This document shows, one piece after another, positions 1-7,449 of a stretch of 14,798 nucleotides of DNA. The stretch is from Methylococcaceae bacterium (GTDB taxonomy: Bacteria > Pseudomonadota > Gammaproteobacteria > Methylococcales > Methylomonadaceae), in contig JAUXDP010000045.1 in NCBI GenBank assembly GCA_030618325.1, forward strand, positions 1 to 14,798. The letters are read 5' to 3'. How positions within the stretch are numbered: the stretch's first letter is position 1; each line of letters opens with the position of its first letter. Position numbers and translations under genes: made by a program. Below the pieces are notes generated by a model. The model saw only the letters and a list, made by a program, of their open reading frames with translations, had not been told where the DNA came from and searched no databases.

Positions 1-2303
1 ATATGTGATGAAATGATGGCTAATATATAAGTTTCAGGATCGTAGATAGCAAAAGCTTTAACATTAATAATAGTGTCTTCATCAATAAATCCGGTAGGAA
101 TATATTTGCGCCTAATTGATGATACGACAGGAACAATAATTGAGATTGTCTTCCTATATTTGATTTCTGCGAATTTATGCGGAATAGAAGCAATTTTTTG
201 AGTTTCCTTTTTTGCACTTCTTAGACGAAATTCTCTGACTTTGTCAATTTTTTCAGCTATGTCAGGAATTGCTATCGCGCTACTCAAATTTTTATCTTCA
301 AGCCACAAACACCACCGCTCACTTCCCCTAATAAATTCCTGTCCACCAATATATTTTTTAATAAAAATCTCAGCTTTAGGGAATTTATTTATGAGTTGAT
401 TTTTCTCATTTGTAGATAGAATAAGGTTCCCCCCATCTACTGCACCACTTCCACGACTCATAATTGGTATATTTGATAACGGTGAAGACCTTTTTTGAAC
501 AACAATATTTTTTCCACTTGTTAGATATGGATTAATGTTATTCACGGCATAACTTAAATCCCCATCGTATAAATACTTAGGTTGTGATGATGGATTTCTG
601 ACACCTATGATGACACATGTCACACCTGCATTTCCCTTGGCGCTGTTTGTCCATTTGAATGACTGGTGAGAAAAGCTAATTTCTAAGCACATTTCAAATA
701 TATTAGGCCAAAGTGCGACAACCTGCGTTCCTTGACTAATTGAATTGGTGGAAACAAAAGCTAATTGGGCATCAAAATTCTGTAAGTACCTCGATCCGAT
801 CATAAACCAGCAACTAACATAATCAAGGGTCTTGTAATTTTTGATATCTTTAAAAACTTCTGCCATATCATCTTTGTGCTCTACCAACTGGTATTTAGTT
901 CCCAAATACGGCGGGTTCCCCAAAATATAAATTTCAGCCCCTTCCTCTTTCGGACAAACCTCCTCCCAATCCAGCTGTGTCGCATTACCACAAACAATCT
1001 GCCCACCCTCCTGCAAAGGCAGAGTTGGTTTGGCATCACCAAACACTTCTCGGAAAGCCTGATTCATCTGGTGGTCTGCCAGCCACAGTGACAATTTGGC
1101 GGTCTGGTGAGCGAAGTCGTCCAGTTCAATACCGTAGAATTGCGAAAGCCGGATAAAACCGGATGATTCACGCGTAAATAGTTGCCCTGTTTTTAAGCGT
1201 TTCAGAATTTCAATTTCCAGCTTGCATAATTCCTTGTAGACAATAATCAAAAAGTTGCCGGAACCACAGGCCGGGTCAAAAATACGCAGGTGGTAGAGTC
1301 TGCCCAGCAATTTGTTGAGCTTTTTGGCATCATCGCCCGCTTTTTCCAGTTGTTCATGCAAGTCATTGAGAAACAGCGGTGCTATCACCTTCATGATATT
1401 CACCACCGAGGTGTAATGCATCCCCAGACTGCCGCGTTGGTCGCCATGTACCACTGCCTGAATCATCGAGCCAAAAATATCAGGATTAATGGCTTTCCAG
1501 TCAAGAGAGCCACATTCAATGATAATTTTACCGGCTTTGCGGCTGAATCCGGGAACGGGCGATTCCTCCGCAAACAGACCGCCGTTGACATAGGGGAACG
1601 CTTGCAGATATTCAGGATAATCTGTTCGTTCGCTCAAATTGAGCACATCGAATAGTTTTTGTAAGTAGGCTTGCAGATCGCTGCCGTCTTCTGTGGTGTG
1701 AGAAGCTACGGCATTGGTGAATTGATCATTGGCAAAAATGCCGGTATCTTCTGCAAAAAAGCAAAACAACAGTCGGGACAGAAAAATATTCAGCGCATGT
1801 CTGTCCCCCTCATCCTGAATATCGTTATCCTGCACAATAATGTCATAAAGCCTCGCCAGCCGTTCCGCCGCCTTGATATCTGCCAGACTTTCACTCTGAA
1901 TCTGCGATTTTTCCATCCCTGCCCAGGGCAGGAAAAAGTCAGTATGTCGATGCAACTCCTGAAACGGTGTATCCAGCGTATCGCCGGTTTTTCTATCTAC
2001 CGCCAGCAGGGTTTTGAAATCGGTAATGATGATAAAACGGGGATGATAGCGGGTAACGTCTGGGCTATTCTGCAAATTGTCAATCAAAGCGTATAAATCA
2101 CCCTCGGTCTCTTTTCTGAAATAGAGCTTCTTTTTCCAGAGCACGGCATCAGCTTGCTTTGCAAGGTTGTAGTCGCCCTTTTGCAGCCGGGTGATCGAGG
2201 CTTTTGGCTGTCCATAGGCCAGTAATAAGTCGTAAATAAAATTTACTTTATCCGGCTTGGTTACTAACGACAGGATTTTTTCTTCTAATTCTTCAATATT
2301 CAT
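1..2303 (-). CDS. MmeI-like (type IIL-style) DNA adenine methyltransferase/restriction protein, C-terminus cut by window edge
   Basis: Reading the minus strand from the ATG at 2303 gives 767 codons with no stop up to the window edge; I checked the frame line by line. The likely role is N6-adenine DNA methylation, in a family where one polypeptide carries nuclease, methyltransferase and target recognition. Seen in order: an N-terminal domain starting MNIEELEEKI; a helical segment with LSRLLFCFFAEDTGIF near residue 180; the SAM-binding motif DPACGSGNF near residue 343; the adenine-methyltransferase catalytic motif NPPY near residue 463; and a target-recognition segment containing GGQEFIRGSERW near residue 652. 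Family members are usually about 900 residues, so roughly the last 100-150 are missing. The N-terminal region shows no clear E-x-K nuclease motif; the aligned place reads VLWKKKLYF, so cleavage activity is uncertain. No strong ribosome site precedes the start. The family call is firm; the enzymatic activity is inferred. Confidence 0.88.
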   Translation of the reverse strand, partial: MNIEELEEKILSLVTKPDKVNFIYDLLLAYGQPKASITRLQKGDYNLAKQADAVLWKKKLYFRKETEGDLYALIDNLQNSPDVTRYHPRFIIITDFKTLLAVDRKTGDTLDTPFQELHRHTDFFLPWAGMEKSQIQSESLADIKAAERLARLYDIIVQDNDIQDEGDRHALNIFLSRLLFCFFAEDTGIFANDQFTNAVASHTTEDGSDLQAYLQKLFDVLNLSERTDYPEYLQAFPYVNGGLFAEESPVPGFSRKAGKIIIECGSLDWKAINPDIFGSMIQAVVHGDQRGSLGMHYTSVVNIMKVIAPLFLNDLHEQLEKAGDDAKKLNKLLGRLYHLRIFDPACGSGNFLIIVYKELCKLEIEILKRLKTGQLFTRESSGFIRLSQFYGIELDDFAHQTAKLSLWLADHQMNQAFREVFGDAKPTLPLQEGGQIVCGNATQLDWEEVCPKEEGAEIYILGNPPYLGTKYQLVEHKDDMAEVFKDIKNYKTLDYVSCWFMIGSRYLQNFDAQLAFVSTNSISQGTQVVALWPNIFEMCLEISFSHQSFKWTNSAKGNAGVTCVIIGVRNPSSQPKYLYDGDLSYAVNNINPYLTSGKNIVVQKRSSPLSNIPIMSRGSGAVDGGNLILSTNEKNQLINKFPKAEIFIKKYIGGQEFIRGSERWCLWLEDKNLSSAIAIPDIAEKIDKVREFRLRSAKKETQKIASIPHKFAEIKYRKTISIIVPVVSSIRRKYIPTGFIDEDTIINVKAFAIYDPETYILAIISSH

Positions 2304-2407
2304 GCGTTGGATAATAATGGTGAGGCTTCTTATTTACACTAACTTCATAAAGGGAAATCAGGAGTGAAGGTATTCATTATATTTTGCTCTAATTCGTAAA
2401 TTTTTTC

Positions 2408-2469
2408 TTTGTGGGAGGGGCTTTAGCCGCGACGTCGACCTATATCGCGGCTAAAGCCCCTCCCACAAA
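2408..2469. repeat. Palindromic REP-like repeat (25-bp perfect arms)
   Basis: Left arm 2408-2432 and right arm 2445-2469 are perfect reverse complements, with a 12-base loop. The core is GGCTTTAGCCGCGA. It lies between the 3' end of recD and the 5' end of the methyltransferase gene, both on the minus strand. A relative sits at 11169-11232 with compensating differences in both arms. Such elements are typically intergenic, transcribed as hairpins, and mobilised by REP-associated tyrosine transposases. No T-run follows that would make it a classical terminator, although the hairpin could still protect or end the recD transcript. Confidence 0.85.
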
Positions 2470-2483
2470 AATATCACGCGAAC

Positions 2484-4118
2484 TTAGGTCTGATAGTCAA
2501 TAATTTTTCCCTCAAGACCTCCAAAGCGTTCTATTTTTTTTTCGATGGTTTGCTCAAAGACTGTTTTCTCGGTCACCATAATAACTTTTTCCCGAGCCCG
2601 CGTGATCGCGGTATAGAGCAATTCTTTGCTTAACACTGGGTTCATGGTCGGCGGCAGGGCTATTAAAATCTCGTTAAACTCAGAGCCTTGGCTTTTATGA
2701 ATAGTCATGGCGAAAACTGTTTCGCAGTGCGGCAGACGGGTGGGTATGAATTTTTTGATGTCATCGTCAGAGCCAGGAAAAAACAGCATCAGTTTTCCGT
2801 CAGATTGGGGATCTGATAAGCAAATGCCAATATCACCATTATATAAATGCATAGCAGCGTTATTTTTTGTGATCATGATGGGCCGCCCTGTATACCATTC
2901 GCCAAGTTTATCTATATCGCCTGATGCACGTAAATATTGTTCGACCTGTGTGTTGATCATGACCATGCCATTGGCTCCATGCCGATTGGAGCATAGTACC
3001 TGAAAATTGTTGAAAGACTGATAGATTTCCTGAAAAGGCGCTGCTGATTTAATCAGTTTCAGATAGTCCATTTGCTTGGATGCGATGAATGCAATCAGAT
3101 CGTCATTTAAACAACTGACATTTTTCTGATCAGACTGTAAAATCTTCCAAGCCTGAGCCGCATTTTGTTGGTTTACTGCGTCTGCTAACTGTTTAATATC
3201 CTGGTTAAAACGATACGATTTTTTTAACTCCAACGTACATTCAGGCAGAGCCTTAGTGAGATCAGCCAAAACTGCTCCGGATTCAACCGAAGCCAATTGA
3301 TCTTTATCACCAAGCAAAATTAGACGTGCGCCGGGTTTAAGGGCATCGAGCAACTTGCTCATCAAAGCCAAATCCACCATTGACGCTTCATCAACGACCA
3401 CAAGATCATGAGGCAAAGGACGTTCTGTGCAGTAATGAAAATAGGGTGAAGGCGGCCGGGCTCCTATTAGTCTGTGCAGTGTACTCACCGTTTCCGGGAT
3501 CTGCTTCAAAACTTCATCGGGGCAAGGCAGGTTGTTTTTACTTTGGTTAATCGCTTCCTGCAAACGCATCGCTGCCTTGCCAGTCGGAGCGGCAAGTGCA
3601 ATCAGAAGCGGCTGTTCTGCGAGTTCTTGTAGCAAAGCTAAAATTTTTACGACTGTGGTTGTCTTACCGGTACCTGGCCCCCCGGTAATAATACTGAAGG
3701 ACTGTGTAATTGCTATTTGAGCCGCATCGCGTTGGCAATCGGGAATATCACTCGTTGCCCCAAAATAGCGATCAAGTGCCGCGAGCACATTGGGAACATC
3801 TGATTTTTCAGATACTATTTGCAATACCCGCTTTGCCAGTTGACATTCATATGACCAGTAGCGATGCATATACAAATGGCTGTTTTCCAGGATCAACGGT
3901 GTTTGGTTATTTTTCGAAGCCATACTGGAAGCCAATAGAAGCTCCCCGTCATCGGCATCTATCGGAATACAAATGTGGCCATGATTTTGTTGAAAAGATA
4001 GTTGTTCAACAATAGTGTAAAAGCGTTGCTTCTGAGCTTCGTTTAGATGGGTTCGTTCGGTCAAAAATCGGGCGAAGACCTGATCGAGACGGCTTGAAGA
4101 AAATTCATTATTATCCAT
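2484..4118 (-). CDS. recD: RecD, alpha subunit of exodeoxyribonuclease V (RecBCD helicase)
   Basis: This is a 544-residue superfamily 1B DNA helicase, the 5'-3' motor of RecBCD in double-strand break repair and degradation of foreign linear DNA. Visible motifs: Walker A GGPGTGKT (residues 146-153), motif Ia APTGKAA (178-184), Walker B VVDEAS (241-246), motif III LLGDKDQL (268-275), motif V IHKSQGSEF (473-481), and motif VI LYTAITRAR (501-509). The N-terminal 130 residues match the small RecD domain that contacts RecC. The protein is somewhat shorter than E. coli RecD (608 residues), but all helicase motifs are present. The upstream neighbour on the same strand is an unrelated phosphatase-kinase, so recD is not next to recB or recC here. 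The start at 4118 gives a normal RecD N-terminus, although the ribosome site is weak (AGGTAAG about 8 bases upstream). RecD2 is less likely, because the long RecD2 N-terminal extension is missing. Confidence 0.93.
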   Translation of the reverse strand: MDNNEFSSSRLDQVFARFLTERTHLNEAQKQRFYTIVEQLSFQQNHGHICIPIDADDGELLLASSMASKNNQTPLILENSHLYMHRYWSYECQLAKRVLQIVSEKSDVPNVLAALDRYFGATSDIPDCQRDAAQIAITQSFSIITGGPGTGKTTTVVKILALLQELAEQPLLIALAAPTGKAAMRLQEAINQSKNNLPCPDEVLKQIPETVSTLHRLIGARPPSPYFHYCTERPLPHDLVVVDEASMVDLALMSKLLDALKPGARLILLGDKDQLASVESGAVLADLTKALPECTLELKKSYRFNQDIKQLADAVNQQNAAQAWKILQSDQKNVSCLNDDLIAFIASKQMDYLKLIKSAAPFQEIYQSFNNFQVLCSNRHGANGMVMINTQVEQYLRASGDIDKLGEWYTGRPIMITKNNAAMHLYNGDIGICLSDPQSDGKLMLFFPGSDDDIKKFIPTRLPHCETVFAMTIHKSQGSEFNEILIALPPTMNPVLSKELLYTAITRAREKVIMVTEKTVFEQTIEKKIERFGGLEGKIIDYQT

Positions 4119-4181
4119 CGAAGTATCTTACCTGAGGATGTTGAAAATAGTTTAGGCTTAGGTTATTAAGTTAAGAAAATA

Positions 4182-4255
4182 TGTAGGTTGGGTAAAGGAG
4201 GAGCGACGTGCCCAACACAGATTTGTTGGGCACGCTACGCTTTGCCTAACCTACA
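4182..4255. repeat. Imperfect long inverted repeat in the recD upstream region
   Basis: A 74-base element with imperfect arms. The outer arms begin TGTAGGTTGGGTAAAG (4182-4197) and end CTTTGCCTAACCTACA (4240-4255), with two differences. The innermost stem, GTGCCCAACA (4208-4217) against TGTTGGGCAC (4224-4233), is perfect around a 6-base loop. The left arm carries an extra few bases and mismatches in the middle. It differs in sequence from the GGCTTTAGCC repeats elsewhere in the window, so it is a second repeat family. It lies between the kinase gene and recD, both on the minus strand, and has no T-run typical of a terminator. Confidence 0.75.
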
Positions 4256-4316
4256 CATGATCACAAAAAAACCTTAATCTAACCTAGCCCTCCAACAGTA
4301 GAAGAGATCTAAAACA

Positions 4317-5966
4317 TCAATTAAACCAATTACCAATAGTACTCTTGACTCGTGTTGATAAACTACTTTGCATCGGTAGAACGGTTGTCCCCCGGGCAAG
4401 GCCGTTTTCCAGTTCATAAGCAAGATCCATAGCATTAGAAAATCCTTTTTCAGGATTAACAGCGCGTGCCAGTAGAACTTCTAACCATGAAGGGAAATCA
4501 GGGCGATATTGACCTAGCGGAACTGGTTTGTCGAAATTGGGGCGAGTGAAAGGTTCGACTTCTCCGTAAGGGTAATGTCCCTTGCTAAACATTCGATATA
4601 AAGTTACGCCTAGCGCATACATGTCTGATTGTTCGTTGCCTCGGTCACCCCGGAATAAATCGGGTGACATATAGCTGGGAGTTCCTGGTGCGGTAGTTTC
4701 TAATTCATCATCTAACCCGGGTAAGCGAGCCACCCCCAGATCGAGTAATTTTAACCCGCCTTCATTAAGCAAAATAATATTATCCGGTTTAATATCCCGG
4801 TGGATAACCCTTTCTTTATGTAGTGCGTAAACTGCTTTGCACAACATCAAACTAATGTCCACGCCCTGGTCAAGTGTGATGTCATTTTCCAACAAATAAT
4901 GCTCCAATGTTATACCTTGATAATACGGCATGACAGTGTACAAACGACTCTGCCGACCCGTTTTCAGCTCTACCTGTTCAGCAATCCACGGATTATGGAC
5001 GTGTGAAGTGATCCAATTCTCACGAATAAAAGCCTGCCTGTAGATGACCTCAGTATTCGCATCGGGTTTAGGAAACTTTAAGACAACTTCCCCGTGACTT
5101 TCTTTTTCATCACTGGCTACAAATAAGCAGGTATAGCGGCCATCAGAAATTTTTTTATTCAGGCGAAACCCGTCGACCTGCTCTTTTACTTTAGGTAATG
5201 CCATTATTGGTAAATCATCAACTACCGTTTCCAGAAATGACTTATCCGGTGGTGGCACTTTAAGCACATCGACAACCAGAGCACTGACATTATCTTGGCT
5301 GCCCGCTTGCAATGCCTCTTGAACAATGGCCTGCGCATGGTCTTGAGAGGATCGGTTCTGAGAGAGTAATTGTTGAATTTTATCTTGGGGTAAAGAGGTA
5401 TGAACCCCATCGCAACAGAGTAAAAAACGATCATGAAGATTCAAGTTATGCTGCGAATAATCAATATGCACTGTGTCTTCAATGCCCAGCGCCCGAGTCA
5501 GAACATGCTGTAAATCAGGATGCTGATGAACATGATCCGTAGTCAGGTTTTGTAGGCGATTATTTCTGAGACGATAAATGCGGGTATCCCCAAGATGAAC
5601 AGTATGTATTTGCCTTCCTAAAAATATCAACGCACTAAATGTCGTTCCCATACCTTTAAGTTCTGAATTACGCTGGGATTGTGAATGGATCCAGTGATTG
5701 ATAGGCGTGAGTGCTTTTTCGGCCATGTGTTTCACGCCCAGAGTTTGCTTTTGCTCGTAATAGGCATCAATAAATTCACGCACAGCCAGCTCTGCGGCAT
5801 AACGTCCACCGCCTGTTCCCCCAATCCCGTCGGCAATTATGGCTATACTGCCATAGATTGCACGTTCCTTCTCTGTGCCGTGATAGAAGCCAACAAAATC
5901 CTCGTTGGCTTCTCGATTCCCGGTTTCAGTGGCGAAACCACTTTGTGTTTCTAGTTGCTCTGTCAT
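4317..5966 (-). CDS. Bifunctional PP2C-type protein phosphatase / Ser-Thr protein kinase
   Basis: A 549-residue cytoplasmic protein with two signalling domains. Residues about 8-235 form a PPM/PP2C metal-dependent phosphatase: NED (21-23), ADGIGG (45-50), GMGTT (105-109), GDTR (126-129), CDGV (185-188) and QDN (224-226) supply the usual metal-binding aspartates. Residues about 265-520 form a Hanks-type kinase: candidate ATP lysine in VVLKF (K297), catalytic loop HRDIKPDN (389-396), metal-binding DLG (409-411, in place of DFG), SPD (434-436, in place of APE), and D448. The ATP-binding glycine loop is not recognisable; the place reads SDGRYTCLF. No membrane segment follows, unlike many receptor kinases. 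The gene is divergent from the nitrate/nitrite transporter at 6162. The same pairing is known in Pseudomonas, where a kinase gene lies beside nasA and nirB, so a role in controlling nitrate or nitrite use is inferred. Its substrate is unknown. Confidence 0.9.
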   Translation of the reverse strand: MTEQLETQSGFATETGNREANEDFVGFYHGTEKERAIYGSIAIIADGIGGTGGGRYAAELAVREFIDAYYEQKQTLGVKHMAEKALTPINHWIHSQSQRNSELKGMGTTFSALIFLGRQIHTVHLGDTRIYRLRNNRLQNLTTDHVHQHPDLQHVLTRALGIEDTVHIDYSQHNLNLHDRFLLCCDGVHTSLPQDKIQQLLSQNRSSQDHAQAIVQEALQAGSQDNVSALVVDVLKVPPPDKSFLETVVDDLPIMALPKVKEQVDGFRLNKKISDGRYTCLFVASDEKESHGEVVLKFPKPDANTEVIYRQAFIRENWITSHVHNPWIAEQVELKTGRQSRLYTVMPYYQGITLEHYLLENDITLDQGVDISLMLCKAVYALHKERVIHRDIKPDNIILLNEGGLKLLDLGVARLPGLDDELETTAPGTPSYMSPDLFRGDRGNEQSDMYALGVTLYRMFSKGHYPYGEVEPFTRPNFDKPVPLGQYRPDFPSWLEVLLARAVNPEKGFSNAMDLAYELENGLARGTTVLPMQSSLSTRVKSTIGNWFN

Positions 5967-6029
5967 GAGAATTATCCAAGTTTTATCGTTGCACCATAAA
6001 AGAGCATGTCATGACCAGTACGCACTATT

Positions 6030-6043
6030 TTGATACAAATGAA
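6030..6043. promoter_or_regulatory. Candidate FNR/Anr box in the divergent intergenic region
   Basis: TTGATacaaATGAA matches the FNR consensus TTGAT-N4-ATCAA at 9 of 10 positions. Its centre is about 46 bases upstream of the start expected from the plus-strand -10 candidate TAATAT (6071-6076). That -10 lacks a good -35, as expected for an activated promoter. For the minus-strand promoter the box would lie just downstream of the start, where binding could repress. Oxygen- or NO-responsive control would suit the neighbouring genes, but one short match can arise by chance. Confidence 0.35.
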
Positions 6044-6071
6044 TCATTATTCGTTAGCGAATTACCATCGT

Positions 6072-6101
6072 AATATAGTCTTTTTTTATGTTCCGTGGCA
6101 A
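6072..6101 (-). promoter_or_regulatory. Candidate sigma-70 promoter for the phosphatase-kinase gene
   Basis: On the minus strand, TTGCCA (6096-6101) and TATATT (6072-6077) are separated by 18 bases, close to the consensus -35 and -10 boxes. It lies about 105 bases upstream of the ATG at 5966. Its -10 box almost exactly overlaps the plus-strand -10 candidate TAATAT at 6071-6076, so the two divergent transcripts may compete. Seen by eye only. Confidence 0.4.
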
Positions 6102-6161
6102 TAAAACCACACAAGTACAAAGCTTTATCCCGCTAAAAGTAACTCCTGACCAACACTAGGT

Positions 6162-7418
6162 ATGATTTTTGCTTCAAATATTTTCTACAAAAGTAAACCA
6201 TGTTATATGAATATATCTAAATTTTTACAAACAGGCGATAAAGACACTTTGATAAGTGCCTTTATTTATTCTGACATGAGTTTTATGGTGTGGGTATTAA
6301 TGGGGCCACTGGTGATTTATATTGCGCAAGATCTAAATCTGTCGGAAGCACAGCAATATACCCTGGTCTCTATTCCTTTGCTCGCAGGCGTTTTATTTCG
6401 CATTCCGGTTGGAATTTTGGTTGATCGTTTTGCCCCAAAGCGTACCGGCCTGATTGCTCAAGTTATTGTCATCCTGGTGTTGCTATTGGCTTTTATCAGC
6501 AAAGTAAACTCGATCAATGGTGTTTATATCGTTGCTATTGCACTGGGTTTAGCCGGTACCAGTATGGCTGTTGCGCTGCCCTTATGCAGCCGTTGGTATC
6601 CTGATGAGTATCAAGGTTTGGTTATGGGTATTGCGGGCGCAGCCAGTAGCGGCACAGTTTTAACTGCAGCACTAGCCCCTATGCTTGCAGAAAGTTTCGG
6701 ATGGCGTGCCGTACTGGGTTTTGCCACACTGCCTTTGATTGCCACTGCAATATTTTTTCATCTCAAGGCTAAAGACACTAACTACGAAGCAGAACAAAAA
6801 CCACTTTCTGAATATCTAGGTGTACTCAAAGAAATTGATACCTGGTGGTTTATGCTTTTTTACAGCTTAAGCTTTGGCGGTGTCATTGCCCTATCAAGCG
6901 TAATGGTTTTATATTTTCATCAGGAATATCAATTTGAACCAGTAACGGCCGGTTACTATACAGCAGCCTGCATACTTGCCGGAACTGCACTTCGCCCAGT
7001 AGGCGGGTGGTTAGCAGATAATTTTGGCGGCATTCGATCTATGCAACGATTTTATGGTGTTTCCGCGGTGTGTATGCTTTTAGTAAGTTTTTCACTCCCG
7101 AGTTGGCTGGCCATTATCTTTTTGATAATAGGTACTGCTGCACTGGGAATGGCTAGCGGCGCTGTGTTTCAACTGGTGCCGCTGAGATTCCGTAAAAACG
7201 TCGGTGCAGTAACAGGTATGGTGGGTGCAGCAGGAGGGTTGGGAGGATTTATCCTGGCTTGGGCACTTGGCCAATCAAAACAACTTACTGATGGATTTGG
7301 TATCGGCTTTTTCTTTTTTACTGTTTTATCGATACTAAGTCTCTACGGCATTAATAGAGTAAAATCACGATGGCGTACTACCTGGGGAGCTGGCGCAGTT
7401 ACCAGCGCACGAGTTTAA
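6162..7418 (+). CDS. narK: NarK/NasA-type nitrate/nitrite transporter (MFS)
   Basis: A 418-residue inner-membrane transporter of the major facilitator superfamily with about 12 hydrophobic segments. Family marks: FRIPVG with R80 and LRPVGGWLAD with R278, matching the two substrate-binding arginines of NarK proteins, and the second nitrate signature GMVGAAGGLGGF (352-363). The first signature region reads AGAASSGTV (158-166) and lacks the asparagine usual there. Expected function: nitrate and/or nitrite uptake or exchange. The start is uncertain. ATG 6162 has only AGG right next to it. An in-frame ATG at 6207 gives MNISKFLQTGDKDTL, which looks like the normal N-terminus of this family, so 6207 may be the true start. 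The gene ends 31 bases before the HAO-family gene and is probably its operon leader. It could supply nitrate for assimilation or nitrite for the downstream cytochromes. Confidence 0.88.
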   Translation: MIFASNIFYKSKPCYMNISKFLQTGDKDTLISAFIYSDMSFMVWVLMGPLVIYIAQDLNLSEAQQYTLVSIPLLAGVLFRIPVGILVDRFAPKRTGLIAQVIVILVLLLAFISKVNSINGVYIVAIALGLAGTSMAVALPLCSRWYPDEYQGLVMGIAGAASSGTVLTAALAPMLAESFGWRAVLGFATLPLIATAIFFHLKAKDTNYEAEQKPLSEYLGVLKEIDTWWFMLFYSLSFGGVIALSSVMVLYFHQEYQFEPVTAGYYTAACILAGTALRPVGGWLADNFGGIRSMQRFYGVSAVCMLLVSFSLPSWLAIIFLIIGTAALGMASGAVFQLVPLRFRKNVGAVTGMVGAAGGLGGFILAWALGQSKQLTDGFGIGFFFFTVLSILSLYGINRVKSRWRTTWGAGAVTSARV

Positions 7419-7435
7419 TTACTATTTACCATTTT

Positions 7436-7443
7436 GGGAAGGA
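7436..7443 (+). promoter_or_regulatory. Strong ribosome binding site of the HAO-family gene
   Basis: GGAAGGA lies within 7436-7443, six bases before the ATG at 7450, and is a near-ideal Shine-Dalgarno sequence. It is the best one in the window and suggests high translation of this cytochrome compared with its neighbours. Confidence 0.6.
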
Positions 7444-7449
7444 AAAATA

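Noticed and set aside
876..2096. Three plus-strand open frames (876-1091, 1290-1655, 1671-2096)
   Set aside because: They lie antisense to the continuous methyltransferase frame on the minus strand, have no ribosome site or recognisable domain, and are shadows of it.
2408..2469. Hairpin at 2408-2469 as a simple intrinsic terminator of recD
   Set aside because: The near-identical copy at 11169-11232 in another context, and the lack of a T-run on the recD-sense strand, show that it is a dispersed repeat first.
5990..6010. TGCACCA near 5990 as half of an NtrC site
   Set aside because: The second half at the expected spacing (GAGCATG) does not match, and no sigma-54 promoter was found in the intergenic region.
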